This document shows positions 23,239-30,763 of a stretch of DNA of 64,000 nucleotides, in pieces; the stretch's first letter is position 1; each line of letters begins with the position of its first letter. A model generated the notes under the pieces. That model was given only the letters and a program-made list of their open reading frames with translations. It ran no database searches and was not told the DNA's origin. The position numbers and the translations under genes are program-made. The stretch comes from Nitrosospira sp. 56-18 (GTDB lineage: Bacteria; Pseudomonadota; Gammaproteobacteria; Burkholderiales; Nitrosomonadaceae), in assembly GCA_001899235.1 (NCBI GenBank), contig MKVR01000017.1:17876-81875 (forward strand), in the 5' to 3' direction.

Positions 23239-26121
23239 ATGAGCGAAATCAGCCGCGTGGCGCTATTCGGCAAACTGAACAGCCTCGCCTACAAGGCAAT
23301 CGAAGGTGGCACCGTTTTCTGCAAGCTGCGCGGTAATCCTTATGTCGAGCTGGAACACTGGCTGCAGCAGATCCTGGCGAACCAGGATTCAGATCTCCAC
23401 CGTATCATCAGGCATTTCGAAATCGACAGTTCCCGGCTTGCAAAGGATCTGACTGATGCGCTCGACCGCTTGCCGCGCGGCGCCACATCCATCTCCGATC
23501 TTTCCGAGCGTATCGAATATGCGGTGGAGCGCGGGTGGGTCTATGGGACCCTGATGTTCGGCGAAGCGCAGGTGAGAACCGGGCATCTCCTGGTGGGCAT
23601 GCTCAAGACCTCCAGCCTGAGGAATGCCTTGTTCGGCATTTCGCGGCAGTTCGATCGTATTCGTCCGGATACGCTGGCGGATGAGTTCTCCAGAATCGTT
23701 GCCGGCTCGCCAGAGGAGCAATTGCGCGCTACGGATACCTCAGCTGCCGGCCCGGGAGAGGCGAGTAGCGCGCTGGCGCCGGCGCAAATGGGCAGGCAGG
23801 AGGCACTGAAGAAGTTTTCCGTGGACCTGATAGCGCGTGCGCGCAAGGGCGAGATCGACCCCGTGACCGGGCGCGATGATGAAATCCGTCAGATTGTCGA
23901 TATCCTCATGCGCCGCCGGCAGAATAATCCCATCCTCACCGGAGAAGCGGGTGTGGGCAAGACTGCGGTGGTCGAAGGCTTCGCCCTGCGTATCGCGAAG
24001 GGCGACGTGCCTCCGCCGTTAAAGGATGTCTCCCTGCTGGCTCTGGACATCGGGTTGCTGCAGGCGGGCGCCAGCATGAAGGGGGAATTCGAAAACCGGC
24101 TGCGCCAGGTGATCGACGAGGTGCAGGCTTCGCCCCGGCCCATCATCCTGTTCATCGACGAGGCCCACACCCTCATCGGCGCCGGCGGGCCCGCTGGAAC
24201 CGGCGACGCCGCCAACCTGTTGAAGCCAGCCCTCGCGCGCGGCACGCTGCGCACCATCGGTGCCACCACCTGGGCGGAATACCGCAGGTATTTCGAGAAG
24301 GACCCGGCGCTCACGCGGCGTTTCCAGGTCGTGCAGATACTGGAGCCCTCGGAGGAAAAGGCGATACTAATGGTGCGCGGGGTGGCTTCGACGCTGGAAA
24401 AGCATCATCGCGTGCAGTTGCTCGACGTGGCGCTGGAAGCTGCCGTCAAGCTGTCCCATCGCTACATCCCCGCGCGCCAGCTTCCGGACAAGGCCGTGAG
24501 CCTGCTCGACACCGCATGCGCGCGCGTTGCCATCAGCCAGTATGCCACTCCCGCGGAAGTCGAGGATTGCCAGCGCCGCCTGGAGGCATTGGCGACAGAA
24601 CTGGAAATCATCGGCCGGGAAGAAGAGGTGGGCTTCAACGTAGGCCCGAGGCGCGTTGATGTGGAACAGAAGCAGGAAGCGGAAAAGGTACGCCTGGGGA
24701 CTCTCAAGGCCCGCTGGCAGGAAGAAAAAGGATTGGTTGACCGCATACTCGAACTGCGCGGAAAGCTGCGCGCAGGCGGCAAGCCGGTGGATGCGGCAGA
24801 TGTGAAAGCGCAGGATATTCCCGTTGCGGGTTCGAATACCGGCGGCACCGGTACACAGGGTACGTTGGCGGAAAATTCCGGTGCCAGCTCCACGGGCACA
24901 TCCGCAACGGGCGAGAACAATGTGACCGCTACCCAACCAACGGAAGGCTCCGGTAGAAAAGCAGCAACACCGTCTCCAGTTGATACCGCTGGCGCCGTCA
25001 AAGCTGCCGATGCCGCGCTTGCTCCGGAAGAGCGCCAGCAGTTGCTGGCGGAATTGAGCGAACTCCAGGTGAAGCTGGATACGCTTCAGGGGGAGTCGCC
25101 CCTCATCATGCCGACGGTGGATGCACAGGCGGTTTCCTCGGTGGTGGCCGACTGGACCGGCATCCCGGTGGGACGTATGGTGAAAAACGAGGTGGAAGCC
25201 GTGCTCAAGCTGGCGGATACGCTGAACCAGCGCATCATAGGCCAGCGCCATGCGCTGGAGATGATTGCCCGCCGCATCCAGACTTCGCGGGCGAAGCTCG
25301 ATAATCCGAATAAGCCCATCGGCGTATTCATGCTCTGCGGCCCTTCCGGCGTGGGGAAGACCGAGACCGCGCTTGCGCTGGCCGAGTCGCTTTATGGCGG
25401 CGAGCAGAATGTCATCACCATCAACATGAGCGAGTTCCAGGAAGCCCACACCGTTTCCACCTTGAAGGGCGCGCCGCCCGGCTATGTGGGCTATGGCGAA
25501 GGCGGCGTGCTGACCGAAGCGGTGCGGCGGCGGCCCTACAGCGTGGTGCTGTTGGATGAAGTGGAAAAAGCGCACGCTGACGTGCATGAGATTTTTTTCC
25601 AGGTATTCGACAAGGGCTGGATGGAAGACGGCGAAGGCAGGCACATCAACTTCCGCAATACGATCATCCTGCTTACCACCAATGTCGGCACCGACCTCAT
25701 CATGGGCATGTGCCGCGATCCCGAACTGATGCCGGACTCCCAATCGCTGGCGACGGCACTGCGCGCACCGCTGCTCAAGGTCTTCCCCCCGGCCTTGCTC
25801 GGCCGGTTGGTGACCATTCCTTATTACCCGCTGAGCGACGACATGATCAGCGCCATCGCGCGGTTGCAGCTCAGCCGGATCAGCAAGCGCATCTTGGAGA
25901 ACCACAGGATTCCATTCGGCTACGACGACGACACGGTCAGGCTCATCGTCAGCCGCTGCACCGAACTCGAAAGTGGGGGCCGCATGATCGATGCGATTCT
26001 CACCAACACCGTGCTGCCTCGCATCAGCGAGGAGTTTCTCAAGCGCATGGTGGAAGGCAAGCCCGTGGCGCGGGTGCAGGTGAGCGTGAAGGATGGAGAA
26101 TTCGGGTATGGGTTCGAGTGA
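23239..26121 (+). CDS. tssH: T6SS ClpV ATPase (TssH) with long linker insert
   Basis: A 960-residue ClpB-like AAA+ ATPase that disassembles contracted TssBC sheaths. Clp_N repeats occupy about residues 1-160. The first AAA domain has Walker A 'GEAGVGKTAVVEG' (~235) and 'ILFIDEAHTLIG'; the second has 'GPSGVGKTETA' (~700) and 'VVLLDEVEKAH'. The middle domain contains a low-complexity Gly/Ser/Thr/Ala insert (~520-590) which is unusual for ClpV. The ribosome-binding site 'gagggagaaagc' is strong. It ends the + strand block. Confidence 0.97.
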   Translation: MSEISRVALFGKLNSLAYKAIEGGTVFCKLRGNPYVELEHWLQQILANQDSDLHRIIRHFEIDSSRLAKDLTDALDRLPRGATSISDLSERIEYAVERGWVYGTLMFGEAQVRTGHLLVGMLKTSSLRNALFGISRQFDRIRPDTLADEFSRIVAGSPEEQLRATDTSAAGPGEASSALAPAQMGRQEALKKFSVDLIARARKGEIDPVTGRDDEIRQIVDILMRRRQNNPILTGEAGVGKTAVVEGFALRIAKGDVPPPLKDVSLLALDIGLLQAGASMKGEFENRLRQVIDEVQASPRPIILFIDEAHTLIGAGGPAGTGDAANLLKPALARGTLRTIGATTWAEYRRYFEKDPALTRRFQVVQILEPSEEKAILMVRGVASTLEKHHRVQLLDVALEAAVKLSHRYIPARQLPDKAVSLLDTACARVAISQYATPAEVEDCQRRLEALATELEIIGREEEVGFNVGPRRVDVEQKQEAEKVRLGTLKARWQEEKGLVDRILELRGKLRAGGKPVDAADVKAQDIPVAGSNTGGTGTQGTLAENSGASSTGTSATGENNVTATQPTEGSGRKAATPSPVDTAGAVKAADAALAPEERQQLLAELSELQVKLDTLQGESPLIMPTVDAQAVSSVVADWTGIPVGRMVKNEVEAVLKLADTLNQRIIGQRHALEMIARRIQTSRAKLDNPNKPIGVFMLCGPSGVGKTETALALAESLYGGEQNVITINMSEFQEAHTVSTLKGAPPGYVGYGEGGVLTEAVRRRPYSVVLLDEVEKAHADVHEIFFQVFDKGWMEDGEGRHINFRNTIILLTTNVGTDLIMGMCRDPELMPDSQSLATALRAPLLKVFPPALLGRLVTIPYYPLSDDMISAIARLQLSRISKRILENHRIPFGYDDDTVRLIVSRCTELESGGRMIDAILTNTVLPRISEEFLKRMVEGKPVARVQVSVKDGEFGYGFE

Positions 26122-26247
26122 ATGCGAAGGATCTGCACAATGCTGGCATGTACCAGATAAAAAAGTTGGAATGAGAAGAGATTTAAGGGAATTAGATAGA
26201 TACCAAATGAAGAGCCTACTATATTGAAGCGCCGGCGCCACGTACCC

Positions 26248-26676
26248 TTATCGGGACGCCGACACATATTCAATAAAGATATGTCCATTAACCCTTCCTA
26301 TAGGATTATATCCGGTGCACCAGTAAGAATAACCTACATGCGGGCGATCCGGCCCTGCACCACCAGCGCCTGGTGGTATGTCGTCCATATCGATCATCAC
26401 GGTCCAGTTGCGCTGACGGTCTCCGTGACCGGTGGAGGCAGAGCATGTCCACTCCACTGGAGTAATGGGTCCTGTATCACCGGCTGCTGTTCGCGAGACT
26501 GAAAAATGCTCCATCCTCAGATTCAAGCCGGTTGCGGCATTGATGCGGGTCAAGGCCATAGCCCGAGCCGAACCTTCTTTACCCCTGGCGTTGAAACCCG
26601 TTGCGATCGGATTATCTTGCAGATCTTCATCGTGAGCTGAAAGGTGATAGTGCAGCGAACCTCTGACAAGTACCAT
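26248..26676 (-). CDS. hypothetical protein next to clpV
   Basis: A 142-residue protein on the strand opposite clpV. The ATG at 26,676 has a good ribosome-binding site ('ggagattgttc'). No signal peptide or membrane segment. It is rich in Gly, Asp and aromatic residues ('VRGSLHYHLSAHDEDLQDNP', 'NWTVMIDMDDIPPGAGGAGP', 'HVGYSYWCTGYNP') with a beta-rich look. I do not recognise it. Position inside the T6SS cluster makes an effector or immunity role conceivable, but nothing in the sequence shows this. Confidence 0.6.
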   Translation of the reverse strand: MVLVRGSLHYHLSAHDEDLQDNPIATGFNARGKEGSARAMALTRINAATGLNLRMEHFSVSRTAAGDTGPITPVEWTCSASTGHGDRQRNWTVMIDMDDIPPGAGGAGPDRPHVGYSYWCTGYNPIGRVNGHIFIEYVSASR

Positions 26677-26890
26677 GAACAATCTCCGTGATGGGTGATG
26701 CGCGTCTGGTCTGTTAAGTTAGCTTCTGCGCGAGCAGTGCGGGCGAATAATATTATACCCGTTAGGAAGTATTGTTTTTCTCTTGAAAGGAAAACTGGTC
26801 GAAAAATCATGGGATATAAAATAAAACCAGAAACTTCCTATAATGCTATATGAGTATGCTGCAATCCAATGGTTAGCTTGAGTATTTGAA

Positions 26891-27364
26891 TTGCCCGATC
26901 TCCTGGTAAAACTCTACGAACTGCCTGATCTGCCCGATACGCTCAGGAACTGGGAAAGTGGGGCAATTCATGTGCGCCGCGCGATGGCCTACGAAAAGCA
27001 CCAGGTCGCCGGCTGGGTAAATAAGCACTTCGGCGGCAGGTGGGCGAGCGAATGCGATGTCGCATTCAGCAACTGTCCCATCTCATGCCATATCGCGACC
27101 GAGCATGGCTTGATCCTGGGTTTTTCCTGCCATGACAGCACCAGTCGCGGCATGGTTGGTCCCCTGGGTGTGCTGGAATCAGCGCGGGGGCGAGGTATCG
27201 GACGCAGCCTGTTGCTTCTCAGCCTTCATGCCATGGCTGAGATGGGCTATGCTTACGCGGTGATAGGCGGAGCCGGTTCGGTTGAATTTTACCGCCGCGT
27301 TGTCGACGTCATGGAAATTCCGGATTCCAGCCCCGGCATTTATATCGACCGGTTGGCCGAGTAG
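26891..27364 (+). CDS. GNAT-family N-acetyltransferase
   Basis: A 157-residue acetyltransferase. The acetyl-CoA binding motif is 'GVLESARGRGIGRSLLLLSL' (R/Q-x-x-G-x-G/A), followed by 'HAMAEMGYAYAVIGGAGSVE' and 'FYRRVVDVMEI', as in a small GNAT family that begins 'PDLLVKLYELP'. That opening is coded from a TTG at 26,891, so TTG is the likely start although the ribosome-binding site is poor; ATG 26,985 is an alternative. The substrate is unknown. It lies among REP elements and is not obviously part of a T6SS operon. Confidence 0.85.
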   Translation: MPDLLVKLYELPDLPDTLRNWESGAIHVRRAMAYEKHQVAGWVNKHFGGRWASECDVAFSNCPISCHIATEHGLILGFSCHDSTSRGMVGPLGVLESARGRGIGRSLLLLSLHAMAEMGYAYAVIGGAGSVEFYRRVVDVMEIPDSSPGIYIDRLAE

Positions 27365-27387
27365 ACATTGCAGCTATTGGTATATTG

Positions 27388-27419
27388 GTAGGATGGGTGA
27401 AGTGAAGCGTAACCCATCA
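27388..27419 (+). repeat. single REP unit
   Basis: One half-element, 'gtaggatgggtgaag...aacccatca', directly downstream of the acetyltransferase gene. Confidence 0.85.
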
Positions 27420-27560
27420 AAATGTTCAGCAGATGAACTTGTTGCGAAGCAGAGCGTAGCCCATCGAAATCATGGAGCCAATGAAATGCGAGGCGGGATG
27501 GGTGTTCGATGAAAGGATGGGGGCAGTCGTCCCGATGATTGGTCGATGATGAGTCAGCCC

Positions 27561-27594
27561 GATGATGGGTTGCGCGATGCTCCACCCATTCTAC
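27561..27594 (-). repeat. single REP unit, inverted
   Basis: One inverted half-element, 'tgatgggttgcgcgatgctc...ttctac', between the acetyltransferase and the RAYT gene. The surrounding 27,420-27,700 stretch has no gene and contains degenerate pieces such as 'gatgatgggt' and 'agcgtagcccatcg'. Confidence 0.8.
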
Positions 27595-27702
27595 GGCAAA
27601 CTGCAGGAAGCTACGCTACAGATGCCGAATTACGGGATATGTCAGGCGGGTTTAGGCAGGACCATAAGCGAAGTAGCAGCCCAACTATTAAAACAAGGAC
27701 AG

Positions 27703-27734
27703 GTAGGATGGGTGTAGCGCAGCGTAACCCATCA
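27703..27734 (+). repeat. single REP unit upstream of RAYT
   Basis: 'gtaggatgggtgtagcgcag...aacccatca' followed by a short tandem 'aacccatcaaa'. It lies 75 bp before the RAYT start. RAYT genes are typically flanked by the REPs they mobilise. Confidence 0.85.
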
Positions 27735-27808
27735 AAACCCATCAAAACTCAACTTATTCATCCAGACTCAAACATCAAACATGTCGGAACGATGCACATC
27801 ATGAAATC

Positions 27809-28405
27809 ATGGCCAACTACCGGCGCAATTTCGTAAAAGGCGGCAGCTATTTCTTTACAGCCGCTCTTGCCGATCGCCGCCAGGCCTTGCTCGTGGACCA
27901 TATCGACGCGCTGCGCGAAGCTTTTCGCCAGGTCAGAGCCGCCCATCCCTTCCATCTCGACGCCATGGTGGTTCTCCCGGAACATTTGCACTGCATCTGG
28001 ACTTTGCCGCCCGGCGACGTGGATTATCCGGGCCGCTGGCGGCGCATCAAGGCCGCGTTCTCGCGCAGCCTGCCGGACCTCTACCCTCGTTCCCGAAGTC
28101 AAATTCGGAAAAATGAACGCGGAATCTGGCAGCGCCGCTACTGGGAACATACATTGCGCGACGAGGAAGACTATCGCCGTCATATGGATTACATCCATTA
28201 CAATCCAGTCAAACATGGGCATGCAGCCCACGTTGCGGATTGGCCGTATTCGACATTCCGCCGCTATGTTGAAGCCGGCATATATGCCAGTGATTGGGCT
28301 GGGGATGAGGACGACACCAGGGATCAGGAATTCGGCGAGACTCTGGTCATACCCGATGATGGGTTGCGCGTTGCTCCACCCATCCTACGTGAGGGCACAA
28401 GATAA
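27809..28405 (+). CDS. rayt: REP-associated tyrosine transposase (RAYT)
   Basis: A 198-residue Y1_Tnp/IS200-like single-strand transposase of the RAYT type. It shows 'NYRRNFVKGGSYFFTAAL', the HUH-type motif in 'MVVLPEHLHCIWTLPPGD', 'IWQRRYWEHTLRDEEDYRRH' and the catalytic Tyr region 'DYIHYNPVKHG'. All expected catalytic residues are present. RAYTs nick and move REP sequences. REP units flank the gene (27,703-27,734; 28,357-28,388; 28,438-28,470), and the last codons ('PDDGLRVAPPILRE') are encoded by a REP unit, so a REP has become part of the gene. Related REPs lie across the T6SS cluster. Confidence 0.92.
   Translation: MANYRRNFVKGGSYFFTAALADRRQALLVDHIDALREAFRQVRAAHPFHLDAMVVLPEHLHCIWTLPPGDVDYPGRWRRIKAAFSRSLPDLYPRSRSQIRKNERGIWQRRYWEHTLRDEEDYRRHMDYIHYNPVKHGHAAHVADWPYSTFRRYVEAGIYASDWAGDEDDTRDQEFGETLVIPDDGLRVAPPILREGTR
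28357..28388 (-). repeat. REP unit inside the RAYT 3' end
   Basis: 'tgatgggttgcgcgttgctc...cctac' overlaps the final codons of the RAYT gene and encodes its 'DGLRVAPPILR' tail. Confidence 0.85.
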
Positions 28406-28437
28406 GCCCTCGGATACGAATCCAGGATAAAGCTCGG

Positions 28438-28470
28438 GTAGGATGGGTGAAGCGAAAGCGTAACCCATCA
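28438..28470 (+). repeat. REP unit downstream of RAYT
   Basis: 'gtaggatgggtgaagcgaaa...aacccatca' in inverted orientation to the unit at the RAYT 3' end. A degenerate piece ('ggcgtaacccatcga') is at about 28,560-28,577. Confidence 0.85.
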
Positions 28471-28611
28471 AAACCGGATGCCAGACCACGTCCTGGCGTA
28501 GGAATCATCAGATTATGTGAACGGGTTGTGTGCAGCGCTTCGGTAATAATTGATAGGATTGGCGTAACCCATCGAGCATAACAATCAAAAAACCACGGGA
28601 AAAAACTGGGA

Positions 28612-30033
28612 ATGGATGTGCATGCTGAAGTCCAGGACGAAGCCTACGGGGAACGGGAACGCATCTCGGAGCTGAGCCTTCCCGACGCGCTGGCGCTTGC
28701 GTTGCAGGTACACCGCCGCGGCCATCTGGTGGAAGCGGAGATACTCTACCGCAAGGTTCTCGCTGCCGCGCCGGATTATGCCGACGCGCATCATTTCCTC
28801 GGCGTGCTGCTGCACCAGGGGGGCGACAGCGATGCGGCGATCGGCTCCATCCACCGTTCCATCTCGTTGAATCCCGATGAACCCAATTACTACAACAATC
28901 TCGGCAACGTGCTGGTGGAAGCGGGACGGCTGGCAGAAGCGGCGGATGCCTATGAAAAAGTGATACAGCTTGCTCCCGCCCACGCCCATGCGTACAACAA
29001 CCTAGGCGCCTTGTCGAAGGCGCGCGGCCGGTTCGAGGACGCGGCCCGCGCCTACCAAAAAGCCATCGAGCTGAACCCCAACCATGTCGATGCCCACAAC
29101 AACATGGGCAAGCTCCTCTCCACGCAGAGCAGGACCAAAGAGGCAGTGGCATGGTACTGCAAGGCGATCACGCTGATGCCGCGCCATCCCGATGCCCGCA
29201 AGCTGCTGGGCCTTGCCTATTACACACTGGGTGAGACCGGGAAGGCGGCGGAGGTCTACCGGCAGTGGCTCGCGGGTGAACCGGAAAGCCCGGTCGCCAA
29301 TCACATGCTCGCCGCCTGCTCAGGCGAAAATATCCCGCTTCGCGCGTCGGATGGTTATGTGGAATCCACGTTCGACAATTTTGCCGAAAGCTTCGATGCC
29401 AAGCTGGGCAAACTCGCCTATCGCGCGCCCGATCTGGTCGCCGGCGCGCTCGCCAGGGCCTTGCCCGAGCCCGATAGGAATCTCGTTGCGCTGGACGCGG
29501 GTTGCGGCACCGGGTTGTGCGGGCCGTTGATAGCGCCATATGTCAGCCGCTTGACGGGCGTGGACCTGTCGGCCGGCATGCTGGCCAAGGCGCGCGGCAG
29601 GAATGCCTACGACGAACTGGTGAAATCGGAATTGACCGCTTATCTCCTGGCGCATCCCGCCGCTTTCGATCTCGTCATTTCCGCCGATACGCTGGTGTAT
29701 TTCGGCCCCCTCGGGGAGGTGCTGGATGCCGCGCATGGGGCTCTGCGAAGCGATGGCCTGCTGATATTCACGGTCGAAGCCATGCCGGATGAAACCGGCC
29801 AAAAAACCACGGATGGAGCGGGATACCGCATCAATCCCCATGGGCGCTACAGCCACGATGGCGGATACCTGAAGCAGGCGCTCTCATCGGCAGGTTTCGC
29901 TATCCAGGGAGTGGAATCAGCCGTGCTGCGCAACGAGGGAGGCAGCCCCGTTGCGGGATTCGTGGTGACAGCCAGTAAACCGGATAACGCCGCCGTGAAA
30001 AATGGCGAAACCTCAATTGCTGTGCCACAATGA
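28612..30033 (+). CDS. TPR-repeat class I methyltransferase
   Basis: A 473-residue fusion. About residues 20-230 are five or more tetratricopeptide repeats ('AEILYRKVLAAAPDYADAHH', 'PNYYNNLGNVLVEAGRLAEA', 'AYQKAIELNPNHVDAHNNMG'). Residues about 255-450 form a SAM-dependent methyltransferase with motif I 'VALDAGCGTGLCGP' and 'LTGVDLSAGMLAKA'. TPRs probably bind the protein target. The substrate is unknown. It sits between REP clusters upstream of vgrG; a link to T6SS is by position only. Confidence 0.85.
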   Translation: MDVHAEVQDEAYGERERISELSLPDALALALQVHRRGHLVEAEILYRKVLAAAPDYADAHHFLGVLLHQGGDSDAAIGSIHRSISLNPDEPNYYNNLGNVLVEAGRLAEAADAYEKVIQLAPAHAHAYNNLGALSKARGRFEDAARAYQKAIELNPNHVDAHNNMGKLLSTQSRTKEAVAWYCKAITLMPRHPDARKLLGLAYYTLGETGKAAEVYRQWLAGEPESPVANHMLAACSGENIPLRASDGYVESTFDNFAESFDAKLGKLAYRAPDLVAGALARALPEPDRNLVALDAGCGTGLCGPLIAPYVSRLTGVDLSAGMLAKARGRNAYDELVKSELTAYLLAHPAAFDLVISADTLVYFGPLGEVLDAAHGALRSDGLLIFTVEAMPDETGQKTTDGAGYRINPHGRYSHDGGYLKQALSSAGFAIQGVESAVLRNEGGSPVAGFVVTASKPDNAAVKNGETSIAVPQ

Positions 30034-30079
30034 ATGTTATGCCCGTGAATTATTCTCTGCTTGGCGCTTACATGGATGG

Positions 30080-30179
30080 GTAGGATGGGTAGAGCGTAGC
30101 GCAACCCATCAAAGCCACATTCGATAACATATCAAGCCATGATCAAATGATGGGTTGCGTTTCACTCCACCCATCCTAC
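30080..30179. repeat. REP pair with unequal spacer
   Basis: A + unit at 30,080-30,111 ('gtaggatgggtagagcg...aacccatca') and an inverted unit at 30,148-30,179 ('tgatgggttgcgtttc...cctac') form an imperfect stem-loop downstream of the methyltransferase gene. Confidence 0.85.
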
Positions 30180-30224
30180 TAAAAATGTACAGAGGCATAA
30201 TGAACAGCTTACGTAGGAGGATGG

Positions 30225-30763
30225 GTAGGATGGGTAAAGCGCAGCGGAACCCATCAAAGCCACCGGAAACCCAGTAGAGGCATAATGAATAGTATCTTTT
30301 GCAAGACGCGACCTTTCAAGCCAGCTAACGAGACAGGTAATGGCCAGGACTTTTGAATTAACCACCCCCCTGGGCGCCGACGCGCTGCTGTTCCACCGCT
30401 TGTCCGCGCGGGAGGAATTGTCCCGCCTGAGCGACTTCCAGCTCGATGCCCTGAGCACCCGGGGCGATATCAACGTGGATGACATCCTGGGCAAGGATGG
30501 GTAGGATGGGTAAAGCGCAGCGGAACCCATCAAAGCCACGGATAAAAGCATGATGAATAGTTTTTCGCAAGACACGACCTTTCAAGCCAGCTAACGAAGA
30601 CAGGTGAATGGCCAGGACTTTTGAATTAACCACCCCCCTGGGCGCCGACGTGCTGCTGTTCCACAGCTTGTCCGCGCGGGAGGAGTTGTCGCGGCTGAGC
30701 GATTTCCAGCTCGATGCCTTGAGCCCTCGCGGCGATATCAACGTGGATGACATCCTGGGCAAG
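30225..30763 (+). repeat. tandem duplication of REP + leader + vgrG start (~276 bp unit)
   Basis: Copy 1 spans 30,225-30,500 and copy 2 spans 30,501-30,763. Each contains a REP unit ('gtaggatgggtaaagcgcag...cccatca'), an A-rich leader ending 'acctttcaagccagctaacga', a ribosome-binding region and the first ~52 codons of vgrG. Copy 1 is cut off by the REP of copy 2. Copies differ at scattered bases, so the event is not very recent. Confidence 0.9.
30340..30504 (+). pseudogene. truncated duplicate of vgrG 5' end
   Basis: A 54-codon copy of the vgrG start ('MARTFELTTPLGADALLFHR', 'LSRLSDFQLDALSTRGDINV', 'DDILGKDG' stop). It ends where the REP of the second repeat begins. Ten or so substitutions separate it from the functional copy at 30,608. 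It still has a leader and start, so a short peptide could be made, but it includes only the first strand-rich part of the gp27-like domain. Confidence 0.9.

Noticed and set aside
24367..26241. Long minus-strand open frame opposite clpV
   Set aside because: It is the mirror of a GC-rich coding gene; its residues are His/Arg-rich with no domain, while the + strand shows full ClpV motifs.
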